From: Candidatus Woesearchaeota archaeon
Lineage (GTDB): Archaea; Nanobdellota; Nanobdellia; Woesearchaeales; ARS49
Reading direction: 5' to 3'
NCBI GenBank assembly: GCA_017609645.1
Contig: JAFCDQ010000002.1
Coordinates: 159,823 to 223,822 of the forward strand
DNA length: 64,000 nt
Position numbers and translations under genes: made by a program. Positions 25,062 through 34,396 of this stretch are shown here, in pieces (within the stretch, counting starts at the first letter, position 1; each line of letters starts with the position of its first letter). A model generated the notes under the pieces. It saw only the letters and a list, made by a program, of their open reading frames with translations. It was not told the DNA's origin and made no database searches.

Positions 25062-25224
25062 ATTTATATAGCAAAGCGAGAATAGGGGCTTTTTATGCTT
25101 TATGAATTGGTGTTTTAGATAATAAATTTATCACTAAAACATTATTAAAAACATATGGCAAAGTATAAATACAAGAAAAGAAAGTTTAAAAAAACAAACA
25201 AAAATCACAAAAACAGGGGGAATC
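25062..25224. promoter_or_regulatory. Divergent promoter region of the epimerase and glycan operons
   Basis: On the minus strand CTATATAAATAAA near 25063-25075 is the likely TATA of the epimerase-dehydrogenase pair. On the plus strand GTATAAATA (about 25163-25171) should direct transcription from near 25195, and AGGGGG precedes the ATG at 25225. A basic 30-odd-codon frame from 25154 runs into the next gene and is not considered real. Confidence 0.5.
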
Positions 25225-26076
25225 ATGAAAAAAATCAATCTAACTGTTGTCATCCCAACATATAATGAGAAAGTAGACATATTACAGGAAACAGTAAATG
25301 ACTTAATTTATTCTCTAAAAAAATCAAATGTAAGTAAATTTGAAATTCTAGCAGTAAATGACGGCAGCAAGAAACAATATGATTATTCAAAAATAAAAGG
25401 AGCAACAATAATAACACACAAAATCAACAAAGGCTATGGCGCAGGAATCAAAACAGGAATAAAAAACTCAAAATATGACTGGATTGCAATAACAGATTCC
25501 GACGGCACATATCCAAACAAAGAACTAAACAGACTAACAGAATACTGCGAAGACTTTGACATTGTCATAGGAAAAAGAGATAGAAAAGGAATACCTTTGT
25601 CAAGAAGATTTGCAAAATTCGTGCTGAAAGAAATGGCAAGCTTCTTAGCAGGAAAATACATACCTGACTTAAATTCAGGATTAAGAGTATTCAAAAAAGA
25701 AATATCACTAAAATACTGGAACTTATTCCCGCAAAGATTCTCATTCACATCAACACTAACTATGATAGGATTGACAAAAGGATATGATGTAAAGTTCATA
25801 CCTATACCCTATTACAAAAGAAAAGGAAAATCCTACATAAAACCAATTAAAGACACAACAAAATTCTTCAAACTAATCTTTAAATTGGCATTATACTTTA
25901 ATCCAATAAGATTCTTTATGCCATTATCCATATTTTTCTTGATTTTAGCAATATTAAGAGGATTAAGAGACTACATAGTAACTGATGGATTTGGAGGATT
26001 AACACTTGTTCTTTTCTTCATGGCATTCCAAGTATTCTTCTTTGGATTAATAGCTGAGATAATCAGCAAAAAATAA
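25225..26076 (+). CDS. GT2 family glycosyltransferase, polyprenyl-phosphate sugar synthase-like
   Basis: The 283-residue protein has a GT-A domain with 'TVVIPTYNEKVDIL' (8-21), 'AVNDGSK', the metal-binding DSDG (about 92-95) and 'LNSGLRVFKKE'. Two C-terminal membrane helices follow (about 232-250 and 255-278). This layout is typical of enzymes that move a sugar from a nucleotide to a polyprenyl or dolichyl phosphate. It opens the plus-strand glycan operon, has its own TATA box and a G-rich ribosome-binding site, and is followed by paired hairpins. The sugar cannot be determined. Confidence 0.85.
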   Translation: MKKINLTVVIPTYNEKVDILQETVNDLIYSLKKSNVSKFEILAVNDGSKKQYDYSKIKGATIITHKINKGYGAGIKTGIKNSKYDWIAITDSDGTYPNKELNRLTEYCEDFDIVIGKRDRKGIPLSRRFAKFVLKEMASFLAGKYIPDLNSGLRVFKKEISLKYWNLFPQRFSFTSTLTMIGLTKGYDVKFIPIPYYKRKGKSYIKPIKDTTKFFKLIFKLALYFNPIRFFMPLSIFFLILAILRGLRDYIVTDGFGGLTLVLFFMAFQVFFFGLIAEIISKK

Positions 26077-26082
26077 AAAAAT

Positions 26083-26144
26083 GAAAATTCAAAAAATCAA
26101 TTAAAATAGTTTTGAATTTTCAATGTGTCAAATCGGAGATTTGA
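26083..26144. terminator. Two successive hairpins between the GT2 and methyltransferase genes
   Basis: GAAAATTCAAAA (26083-26094) pairs perfectly with TTTTGAATTTTC (26110-26121), a 12-bp stem. A second hairpin, TCAAATC-GGA-GATTTGA (26128-26144), follows at once and ends six bases before the next ATG. They may reduce read-through or mask the next start. A terminator role is uncertain. Confidence 0.45.
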
Positions 26145-26150
26145 AACCAA

Positions 26151-26876
26151 ATGGAAGAAAGCAATTTTGAACTTTATGATGTTCTGCCAGAGAAATTATG
26201 GTGGATAAACATAAGAAATGACATGATTAAAAAACTTCTAAGAAAATACTTAAACAAAAAAGGAAGAATACTAGACCTAGGCTGCGGAACAGGATTTAAT
26301 TTTTCATCAATAAACAAATTCGGCAAATGCTACGGCCTAGACATCTCGAAAAGCGCACTAAAACAAGCAAAAAAATTCAATTACAAAAAATTGTATGAAG
26401 GAAATGCACTAAAAACACCCTTCAAAGACAATGTTTTTGATGCAGTATTATGCATGGATTTAGTCGAACATCTAGAAGAAGATGTTGAACTCTTAAAAGA
26501 AGTCAAAAGAATACTAAAACCAAACGGCATCTGCATGTTTACCGTGCCTGCATACAAATTTCTCTGGAGCAAAGATGATGAACTAGCACATCATATAAGA
26601 AGATACACAAAACCACAAATCAGAAAAAAAATCAAAAAAGTAGGATATAAAATATTAAAACTAAGCTATAGATATTTCTTTATATTTTTACCAACAATAA
26701 TGCTTTTCACATATCAAAAATTAAGAAAAAAAGCAAAAAACAGCTTAGATTACGGCCCAAAAAAAGGAATAGCAAACACAATACTTAAAAAAATAGGTAA
26801 AATTGAGAATTATTTCCTGACAAAAATCAACTTTCCATTTGGAGTTGGAATAATAGGAGTAATAAAAAAAAGATAA
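26151..26876 (+). CDS. Class I SAM-dependent methyltransferase
   Basis: The 241-residue protein has the SAM-binding motif I 'ILDLGCGTGFNFSSI' (about 40-54), an acidic end of strand two in 'YGLDISKSAL', and motif 'FDAVLCMDLVEHLEEDVELL' near 100-118. The C-terminal part is basic and hydrophobic, possibly membrane-associated. It lies one base upstream of an asparagine-synthase-like gene in the glycan operon, so the substrate is probably a sugar or lipid-linked intermediate. Specificity is unknown. Confidence 0.85.
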   Translation: MEESNFELYDVLPEKLWWINIRNDMIKKLLRKYLNKKGRILDLGCGTGFNFSSINKFGKCYGLDISKSALKQAKKFNYKKLYEGNALKTPFKDNVFDAVLCMDLVEHLEEDVELLKEVKRILKPNGICMFTVPAYKFLWSKDDELAHHIRRYTKPQIRKKIKKVGYKILKLSYRYFFIFLPTIMLFTYQKLRKKAKNSLDYGPKKGIANTILKKIGKIENYFLTKINFPFGVGIIGVIKKR

Positions 26877-26877
26877 A

Positions 26878-28776
26878 ATGTGCGGAATATGCGGATTTAA
26901 CTGGGAAGATAAAAAATTAGTCAAGAACATGGCTAAAGTCCTCAATCATAGAGGATCAGATGACACAGGACATTATACTGACAAGAATATTTCATTAGGA
27001 CACAAAAGACTTTCTATACTGGATTTAAGCAAAAAAGGAAAACAACCAATGACAAATAAGCAAGGAACAACAATAACCTATAATGGAGAAGTATATAACT
27101 TCAAAGAAATAAGAGAAATGCTTGAAAAAAAAGGTTATCGCTTTAAATCAAACACAGACACAGAAGTAATACTAAACGCATACGAAGAATTTGGAGAAAA
27201 ATGCCTTGAATTATTCAACGGCATGTTCACATTCTGTATTTATGATATGAAAAAGAAAAAATTGTTCGTAGCAAGAGACAGAATAGGAATAAAACCCTTA
27301 TACTATTATTATGACGGTGAAGATTTTATCTTTGCATCTGAAATAAAATCAATACTAGAACATGATATTGAAAGAAAAGTAAACCTGCAAGCAATGAACA
27401 ACTACATCACACTAAGATATAATTTCAGCACACAAACATTATTTGACAAAATAAAAAAACTGCCCGCAGCACACTATATAACATTTGACTTAAAGAAAAA
27501 ACAATTAGAGCTTAAAGAATACTGGCAGCTGAAATGGAAACCAATCAAAGCACCTGAAAGATACTTTAAAGAAAAACTTTACAGCTTATTCAAAGAAGCT
27601 GTCAGAAAAAGATTGATTTCTGATGTGCCGCTTGGATTATTCTTAAGCGGAGGAGTTGATTCAGGAAGCATCGCAGCATTAATGAGAGAAATAAAAAAAG
27701 AACAAGATGATGGAGAAGAAATAAAAACATTCAGCGTCGGATTTGAACAAGGAGAATTTGTCAATGAACTAGAAGAAGCAAAATACATCAGCAACATGTT
27801 TGATACAAAACACAGAGAATACATGGTTAAATCATCAATAGCAAAAGTTCTGCCAAAAATAATATATCATTTAGATGAACCAATAGCAGACCCTGCGCTA
27901 ATGCCATTATACTTGCTTTCAGAAAAAGCAAAGAAAGAAGTAACAGTTGTACTGACAGGAGACGGCGGAGATGAAGTATTTGGAGGATATGACCAATACA
28001 AATTCTTACTTCTGGGGAAAAAAATATCAAAAATACCATTTGCACATACATTACTGCCGACAGCAATGAGTCTGACGCCAAAAAAAATACTCAACAAATA
28101 TTACAAATACACTGAATCAATGGGAGAAGAAGGATTGAAGCGGATAAGTAGATTCTTAAAACATTCAAACAAGAATTCAGCAAGAGCATATTATGAACTA
28201 ATATCAATATACGACGAAAAAGAAAGAAAAAAAATAATGAAAGAAGATAAATTCAGAAGTATAAATTATTTTGAATTAAACAAAGAATATTACAAAACAA
28301 AAAGAAATCTGCTCAAAAACATAACATATTTTGACATGAAAAAACTGCTGCCAAAATGTTATTTGATGAAAACAGACAGAATGACAATGGCTCACTCAAT
28401 TGAAGCAAGAGTCCCATTGCTAGACCATGAAATAGTAGAATTCGGTTTTAGAATGCCAAGCAAATACAAAATAAAAAAAGGAAAAACAAAATACATTTTA
28501 AGGGAAGCAATGACCAAACACATACCAAGAAACTATCTATACAAGAAAAAACAAACATTTCACGTGCCAATAGACAACTGGATACAAAATGACCTGAAAG
28601 ATTATGTTCAACAAGTTCTAAGCAAAGAAAACATTAATAAGCAAGGCTATTTTAATTATAAATACATAGAAAAAATACACAGAAACTACAAAAAATCACA
28701 ATTATTTTACGCCAGGCAATTATGGAATCTACTCAATTTCCAACTCTGGCATGAACAATTCATAGAAAAGAGGTAA
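26878..28776 (+). CDS. Asparagine synthase-like glutamine amidotransferase, first copy
   Basis: The 632-residue protein has a class II glutaminase domain with the catalytic Cys2 (MCGICGFNW), 'NHRGSDDTG' and 'GHKRLSILDLS'. It is followed by an ATP-pyrophosphatase domain with 'FLSGGVDSGSIAALM' and 'VVLTGDGGDEVFGGY'. All core motifs of AsnB are intact. In polysaccharide loci, AsnB-like enzymes (WbpS type) amidate uronic acids, which fits the nearby dehydrogenase. True asparagine synthesis cannot be ruled out. A similar gene lies at 39850-41670, also following methyltransferase genes. Confidence 0.87.
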   Translation: MCGICGFNWEDKKLVKNMAKVLNHRGSDDTGHYTDKNISLGHKRLSILDLSKKGKQPMTNKQGTTITYNGEVYNFKEIREMLEKKGYRFKSNTDTEVILNAYEEFGEKCLELFNGMFTFCIYDMKKKKLFVARDRIGIKPLYYYYDGEDFIFASEIKSILEHDIERKVNLQAMNNYITLRYNFSTQTLFDKIKKLPAAHYITFDLKKKQLELKEYWQLKWKPIKAPERYFKEKLYSLFKEAVRKRLISDVPLGLFLSGGVDSGSIAALMREIKKEQDDGEEIKTFSVGFEQGEFVNELEEAKYISNMFDTKHREYMVKSSIAKVLPKIIYHLDEPIADPALMPLYLLSEKAKKEVTVVLTGDGGDEVFGGYDQYKFLLLGKKISKIPFAHTLLPTAMSLTPKKILNKYYKYTESMGEEGLKRISRFLKHSNKNSARAYYELISIYDEKERKKIMKEDKFRSINYFELNKEYYKTKRNLLKNITYFDMKKLLPKCYLMKTDRMTMAHSIEARVPLLDHEIVEFGFRMPSKYKIKKGKTKYILREAMTKHIPRNYLYKKKQTFHVPIDNWIQNDLKDYVQQVLSKENINKQGYFNYKYIEKIHRNYKKSQLFYARQLWNLLNFQLWHEQFIEKR

Positions 28777-28779
28777 ATA

Positions 28780-30657
28780 ATGGGTCTTGAAAAATTTGTG
28801 AAAGAACATAAAAAAGATTTACTGTTTCTAAGCGGATTAATCATATTCTTTCTAGTAATGAATATAATGATGACTTCTGAGATGAAACAATTAAATGCTC
28901 CCCTATATGGCGGCGACAGATATTACCAACTAGGCTGCATCAATCATATAAGATATGGCGGAGATGATTTTGAAAACTGCAATCTACTAAGCGATAATGC
29001 AGGTTATCTGCCATTTTTCGGCATAGTAGAAGCAAAAATAGCCAATCTTCTCGGAATTGACAATACAATAGAAGCAATGATAATATCATCAAACATAATG
29101 ATAGTGTTAGCAGTAATTTTCTCTTATCTGCTTTTTAGATTTGTTTCGAGAAAACCATATCTAGCAGCGATGGGCACTCTGTTGCTTCTTTTTAATTTTA
29201 GACCAATATTCAAATACACACAATTCGCAATATACATAATTAATCCTTTATTTATTTTGGCAGTGTTTTTGTTCTATAAAAAACCAAACATTAAAAGAGC
29301 AATATTCATTGGAATAACAGCAGGATTAAACACAATAACACACAGCGTCTTATTTCCTGCAACATATTTTACAATAGCAGTTTTATTCATATTTCTTCTT
29401 TTTGATAAAAAATTCAATTTCAAAACGGATAAAACAAGTTTTATCCATAATCTGAAAAAATTAATTCCCTTATTTTTGATAATCGCAATAATAGCAGTTC
29501 CATTGTCAATGCTTCACTGGGGAGAACCAATATTCAAACATGGAATGCAAACCTCGCCACATTATCTAGAATGGAACGGGCCAGGAGATATGTCAAATTT
29601 TGGCCTGCAAATCAATATAGCAACAGGAATCATCAAAGGACAATTCTTCCAATTCACTTCATCAAAAACCGTAATCGCATCAATATTAAGCATTTTTGGA
29701 ATAATCTTCTTAATCGCACTGAAGAAAAAAACAGACAATATTAAATTTGTAACATTAATGCTTACAACACTGGCATTAATAACATTCAGTTATTTCATAA
29801 CAGTTCCATTATTCAACACACACTTTGTTCCAAATTACATGTTTAGTGTTTTCGGCGCGGCAATAATTACCTGCTTTTTATTAATAAGCTTCAATATATT
29901 GATTAACCTCATCACACAAATAAGTCCGCTCAAAATTAGAAAATATATATTTATTCTACCTTTAGCAATTATAATTTTATTACTCATAGGCCAAGTAACT
30001 GCAGTAGAAAAATATCAAGAAGAATACAAATGGTATGAAGTTGCTAAACAACCATTATCTGCAAGCCATTCAAGCATGCGAAATTTCATTTTAGAAAATA
30101 CTGAAGTGAATGATGTCTTCTTAACATCTAAAGAAGTAGGTTTTGCATTAAATGCATTAACAGGAAGAAAATTGCTTGTGGGAAGAAGAGCTCAAAATGA
30201 TGCATTTGAAAATCTGGATGAACGAGAAATGACCTCCGCAATCATTCTCTATGGAAAAGATACAGAAATCAAGAAAAAATTAATTGAAAAATACAATATT
30301 AAATATTTATACTGGGAGCCTTATTGGATACAATCAGAATATTACTTTGACAATAAAGGCCAAATAGCAGGATGGTTTGATCCATTAATAGCCTTTGATA
30401 ATAATGATTATAGAAAAATATTGGAAAAAAACAATGTCAAATTTTCTATTAAAAACACTCATGTAGATCCTTCATTAAAATCAGAATATCATCCTACATT
30501 TGATTTGATATTTATTACACCAGATAATTACCATAATGCAACACACCCTTGGAATCCGAACCTAGATGAATTCTTAGAAGAAATATGGACTCATACGCAA
30601 AATGGACAGAAAAGTGCAATCATATATAAAATAAAAATAAATAAAAATGAAGAATAA
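28780..30657 (+). CDS. Multi-pass membrane protein, GT-C-like glycosyltransferase candidate
   Basis: The 625-residue protein has an N-terminal membrane helix (about 12-33), an outside loop with 'APLYGGDRYYQLG', then some nine further helices up to about residue 410, and a soluble C-terminal domain of about 210 residues. The acidic first loop plus C-terminal outside domain is the plan of GT-C enzymes that use lipid-phosphate sugars outside the cell. I do not recognise the exact family. It lies between AsnB and a half-transporter pair, 3 nt after AsnB, in line with glycan extension after flipping. Function is inferred from topology. Confidence 0.55.
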   Translation: MGLEKFVKEHKKDLLFLSGLIIFFLVMNIMMTSEMKQLNAPLYGGDRYYQLGCINHIRYGGDDFENCNLLSDNAGYLPFFGIVEAKIANLLGIDNTIEAMIISSNIMIVLAVIFSYLLFRFVSRKPYLAAMGTLLLLFNFRPIFKYTQFAIYIINPLFILAVFLFYKKPNIKRAIFIGITAGLNTITHSVLFPATYFTIAVLFIFLLFDKKFNFKTDKTSFIHNLKKLIPLFLIIAIIAVPLSMLHWGEPIFKHGMQTSPHYLEWNGPGDMSNFGLQINIATGIIKGQFFQFTSSKTVIASILSIFGIIFLIALKKKTDNIKFVTLMLTTLALITFSYFITVPLFNTHFVPNYMFSVFGAAIITCFLLISFNILINLITQISPLKIRKYIFILPLAIIILLLIGQVTAVEKYQEEYKWYEVAKQPLSASHSSMRNFILENTEVNDVFLTSKEVGFALNALTGRKLLVGRRAQNDAFENLDEREMTSAIILYGKDTEIKKKLIEKYNIKYLYWEPYWIQSEYYFDNKGQIAGWFDPLIAFDNNDYRKILEKNNVKFSIKNTHVDPSLKSEYHPTFDLIFITPDNYHNATHPWNPNLDEFLEEIWTHTQNGQKSAIIYKIKINKNEE

Positions 30658-31000
30658 AACAATTGCAATATTAATCATAACAGCATGCAGCTTATTAACA
30701 GCATTTGGCATGATATTCTGGAAAATAGGTGCTGATAAATTAGCATTTAACTGGAGTTTACTAACAAATTATCCACTTTGGCTGGGATTTATCTTTTATG
30801 CAATAGGAACTCTTCTCTTGATTTTATCATTAAAATACGGCAATTTATCGCTAGTGCATCCATTTTTATCATTAGGATTAATATGGGCAGGCATTCTTGC
30901 ATTTTTTTATTTAGGCGAAACCTTCACAACATTAAAAACAACAGGAACTGCCTTAATCATATTAGGAACATTTCTCGTTTACAAAGGTGATAAAACATGA
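30647..31000 (+). CDS. Half-size EamA/SMR-type transporter, first subunit
   Basis: The 117-residue protein has four membrane helices and the EamA/ArnE-like ending 'LIWAGILAFFYLGETF' with 'GTALIILGTFLVY'. It overlaps the GT-C-like gene by 11 nt and the next half-transporter by 4 nt. Such pairs (ArnE/ArnF type) form heterodimers that flip lipid-linked aminosugars. A drug or metabolite exporter role is possible, but the context favours flipping a lipid-phosphate sugar, perhaps the donor made by the GT2 enzyme at 25225. Confidence 0.75.
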   Translation: MKNKTIAILIITACSLLTAFGMIFWKIGADKLAFNWSLLTNYPLWLGFIFYAIGTLLLILSLKYGNLSLVHPFLSLGLIWAGILAFFYLGETFTTLKTTGTALIILGTFLVYKGDKT

Positions 31001-31320
31001 ATTATCTGATTCCAATCATCATAATATTCTTCAACTGCATACTAGGAGCGTTAGGAGCCTTCTTGATGAAAAAAGGAGCTAACAAGAAATTAATCAACTG
31101 GCATAATTTTTTAGGAATTTCATTATATGTTATTGGCTCAATAATATTTGTCATAACCTTAAAATTCGCTCCAGTAAGCATACTTTATCCAATAACTGGT
31201 TCAACATATATATGGAGTTTTATATTAGCTAAAATATATTTAAAAGAACACATCACGAAGTATAAGATTTTAGGCCTGAGTATTATAATTTTAGGTATAA
31301 TTTTCATCACAATCAGCTAA
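30997..31320 (+). CDS. Half-size EamA/SMR-type transporter, second subunit
   Basis: This 107-residue four-helix protein is related to the one before it and ends 'SIIILGIIFITIS'. It has 'YPITGSTYIWSFILAKIYLKE', a classic EamA/ArnF motif region. Its start overlaps the previous stop as ATGA, so the subunits are made in step. Together they probably form one antiparallel or paired transporter. It is followed by the aglB gene, which has its own likely promoter (ATTTTTAAGT near 31329). Confidence 0.75.
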   Translation: MNYLIPIIIIFFNCILGALGAFLMKKGANKKLINWHNFLGISLYVIGSIIFVITLKFAPVSILYPITGSTYIWSFILAKIYLKEHITKYKILGLSIIILGIIFITIS

Positions 31321-31360
31321 ATGGGAAACATTTTTAAGTCTCGGCAAGATTTGAAGAAAA

Positions 31361-34300
31361 ATGGATGATACGCCAGAAGAACCCAAAAAAGAGTCTGAAA
31401 AAATAGAAATTGACTGGAAAGAAAAATATCTGAAAGCCAAAAAATTCTCAGTCAAATATGGGATTTTACTTGTTTTATTATTAGTAATAATATTACAGGT
31501 CATGCCAAACTCAGAAGGAAAACTCCCTTGGGGAGGCCTGCAGATGCGAATGCTCACAAAAGAGCTTCCTTCAACAGACAAATGGGCGAAAAGCAATGTA
31601 GAAGAATTCTATAAAAATGAAATTAAAAAAGTAGTCGCCAAAGAATATCCCAACCTGCCTGACATCAACAAAAAAGAAGTATTAACAGATAAATGGGCAG
31701 AATTCCAGAAAAATAATAAAGAAGAAATACAAAAACAAACAGAAGCGACAAAAAAAGAACTTCTAAAACATTTTCAATATACTTATGAAGGAAAACAATA
31801 TCTATATCTTCCTGACATAGACCCTTATTATTATTTTAGAAAAACAAGAAATTTAATTGAAACAGGAACTCCCTGCGATGAAGTAAAAGACGGCATCCCT
31901 TGGGATAATCACATGGCAGCACCATTTGGACAGGCCTGCGGAGGAAATTCTCATGCATATGTTTTATTTGGGATATATAAAATCAATAAATTATTTGACA
32001 GCAAAATAGACCTTTTACAATCAGCAGCAAAATTCTCGCCAATAATAATATTCTTATCAATCATACTTGCTTATTTTATTGGCTTAAAACTTGCAGGAAA
32101 GACAGCCGGATTTTTCTCAGCATTAATGATAGGAATACTACCTTCAATCTTTACTAGAACTCCTTGGGGTCATGCAGACACAGATGCGTACAATACTTTT
32201 TTCCCCTTATTAGCACTGTTCACTTTATTTATGGCATTAGATGCAAAAAAAATAAAAAATAAAATAATATGGGCAATCATCACAGGCCTTGTATTTGTGG
32301 CTTATAGTTATTTCTGGAGCGGATGGTGGTTCATGTTTGATGTTATTTTAGGAGGCTTAGGTGTTTGGATAATAGTAGAAATTATCAAAGCTTATAAAAA
32401 GAAAAATTACAAAAACTTGCCAAAAATAATCGCACCTGTTGCAAGCTTTTTTTTAACAACATTAATAATAATGAGTTTATTAAAAGGAATTAATTATTTT
32501 TTTGGATTTATAACAAATCCGCTTAGCAGAACAGCAATGAAAGATGCTGCAAAATCAACATTATGGCCAAATGTATTCACAACAGTAGCAGAACTAAACA
32601 AAGGAAGCTGGTCAAAAATAATAGCATCTATGGGAGGCAATCTATTATTTTTAATTGCGTTAATAGGCGTAGTGCTGGCATTATGGCTAAAAGATGAAAA
32701 AGGACAAAGAAACCTTAAACTAGCAGCAATCTTAACATTTTGGTTTATCTTCTCAATATATGCCAGCTTTAAAGGTGTAAGATTTATGCTTTTATTAGCG
32801 CCTGCATTTGCAATAGCATTTGGAGTAGGCGCAGGTCTAATCACAAAAAAACTAAGTGAATTTGGTCAGAACAATCTAGGAATAAGCAAAAAAATAGGCG
32901 CAATAATATTAATATTACTTTTCGGTGTAATGATAGCAACATCAGGAATAGCAAAAAAATCATACAAATCTTCAGTAAATGATATTCCAATAGTCAATGA
33001 TGCATGGTATAATTCACTCAACTATATCAAAGAAAATTCACAAAAAGATGCAATAATAAACAGCTGGTGGGATTATGGCCACCATTTCAAATATTTCGCA
33101 GATAGAGCAGTAACCTTTGATGGAGCGAGCCAAAACACTCCAATGGCGCACTGGATAGGACGTGTTTTAGTAACTGAGGAGGAAGATGAAGCAATAGGCA
33201 TACTCAGAATGCTTGACTGCGGAAGCAACAAAGCATTTGAAATAATAGATGAACAATTTAATGACGCACCAAAATCAGTCTCTATATTATACAAAATATT
33301 CAAATTAGACAAAGAAGAAGCAAAGCAAGTTCTAGAAGATGAAGGAGTAGATGCAGAAGAAGTAACAAAATACACTCATTGTGAAGCGCCAGAAAACTTC
33401 TTCATAACAAGCGGAGATATGTTAGGAAAAGCAGGAGTTTGGGCTCACTTTGGATTATGGGACTTTATGAAAGCAGATATGTGGATGAATATGAGAAAAT
33501 TAAGTAAGCTTGATTTTGAAAAGAAAGTGATGGAAAAATATCAGTTAACAGAAAAAGAAGCAGAAACATACTACAACAAATTGCAAAGCGTAACAGACGA
33601 AAAAGAAGCAAACAATTGGATAAGTCCTTGGCCAGGATTTCCAACAAGACCTGCAAGCTGTTCACGAGAGGAAAACGAATTAAGCTGTGGAAGCGGATTA
33701 AAAATAGACTTAAACAAAAATGAAGCATCTGTAGAAACTGCACAAGGAAAAGGAATTCCTCATTCATTAATTTACTTTGATGCAAACAAAGAAATGGTTG
33801 AAATAAAACAAGAAAAATCAAATATGGACTTAAGTGTAATATTAATTCCAAAATCAAACTTAAATTATAATGCAATATTATTATCAAAAGAATTAGCAAG
33901 AAGCATGTTCACAAGATTATACTTCTTAGAAGGACATGGCTTAAAACATTTTGAAAAAGTATACTCTGACAGAGAATTAACACAAGGAGACTTATATGTA
34001 TGGAAAGTAGACTGGCAAGGCCAGCAAAATAACTTATTAAGCATAATGAAACCAAAAACAGAAGTAAAAAAAGGAAATAAAATTGCTATCAATTACATAG
34101 GCTGGCTGGAAAATGGCACAATATTTGACTCAAGCATAATAGATTGGAAAGAAAAAGACATAACAACTGATGCTAATTTTGATGCTTATGAAACAAAACC
34201 ATTAACTCTTCCAGCAGGAACAGGGCAACTAATAAAAGGATTTGATGAAGCATTAATTGGAATGAAACCAGGTGAAGAAAAAACAGTCAATATACCTCCT

Positions 34301-34387
34301 GAAAAAGCATACGGCACAGATCCAGATGCGCATTTTCTAGGAAATAAGACATTAAACTTCAAAATAAAAATTGAGAAAATACTTTAA
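31361..34387 (+). CDS. aglB: Oligosaccharyltransferase AglB (STT3) with a C-terminal FKBP domain
   Basis: The 1008-residue protein transfers lipid-linked glycans to Asn in N-x-S/T. A membrane helix (about 33-50) is followed by an outside loop with 'DIDPYYYF' (near 153) and 'GHADTDAYN' (near 270), where the metal-binding acids of STT3 lie. Some 12 more helices follow, to about residue 530. The WWDYG catalytic signature is intact at 569-573 in an outside globular domain. From about residue 900 the chain becomes an FKBP peptidyl-prolyl isomerase ('GNKIAINYIGWLENGTIFD', 'GTGQLIKGFDEALIGMKPGE', 'AYGTDPD'). The fusion is in one open frame without any sign of a frameshift. It could hold or refold client proteins during glycosylation. 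Confidence 0.93.
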   Translation: MDDTPEEPKKESEKIEIDWKEKYLKAKKFSVKYGILLVLLLVIILQVMPNSEGKLPWGGLQMRMLTKELPSTDKWAKSNVEEFYKNEIKKVVAKEYPNLPDINKKEVLTDKWAEFQKNNKEEIQKQTEATKKELLKHFQYTYEGKQYLYLPDIDPYYYFRKTRNLIETGTPCDEVKDGIPWDNHMAAPFGQACGGNSHAYVLFGIYKINKLFDSKIDLLQSAAKFSPIIIFLSIILAYFIGLKLAGKTAGFFSALMIGILPSIFTRTPWGHADTDAYNTFFPLLALFTLFMALDAKKIKNKIIWAIITGLVFVAYSYFWSGWWFMFDVILGGLGVWIIVEIIKAYKKKNYKNLPKIIAPVASFFLTTLIIMSLLKGINYFFGFITNPLSRTAMKDAAKSTLWPNVFTTVAELNKGSWSKIIASMGGNLLFLIALIGVVLALWLKDEKGQRNLKLAAILTFWFIFSIYASFKGVRFMLLLAPAFAIAFGVGAGLITKKLSEFGQNNLGISKKIGAIILILLFGVMIATSGIAKKSYKSSVNDIPIVNDAWYNSLNYIKENSQKDAIINSWWDYGHHFKYFADRAVTFDGASQNTPMAHWIGRVLVTEEEDEAIGILRMLDCGSNKAFEIIDEQFNDAPKSVSILYKIFKLDKEEAKQVLEDEGVDAEEVTKYTHCEAPENFFITSGDMLGKAGVWAHFGLWDFMKADMWMNMRKLSKLDFEKKVMEKYQLTEKEAETYYNKLQSVTDEKEANNWISPWPGFPTRPASCSREENELSCGSGLKIDLNKNEASVETAQGKGIPHSLIYFDANKEMVEIKQEKSNMDLSVILIPKSNLNYNAILLSKELARSMFTRLYFLEGHGLKHFEKVYSDRELTQGDLYVWKVDWQGQQNNLLSIMKPKTEVKKGNKIAINYIGWLENGTIFDSSIIDWKEKDITTDANFDAYETKPLTLPAGTGQLIKGFDEALIGMKPGEEKTVNIPPEKAYGTDPDAHFLGNKTLNFKIKIEKIL

Positions 34388-34396
34388 TCATGAAAC

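Noticed and set aside
25154-25260. Short basic ORF starting MAKYKYKK upstream of the GT2 gene
   Set aside because: It overlaps the TATA box, the ribosome-binding site and the start of the GT2 gene. It resembles no family I know.
33465-33899. 144-residue Leu-rich minus-strand ORF within aglB
   Set aside because: It is antisense to the outside domain of AglB; the plus frame has clear STT3 motifs.
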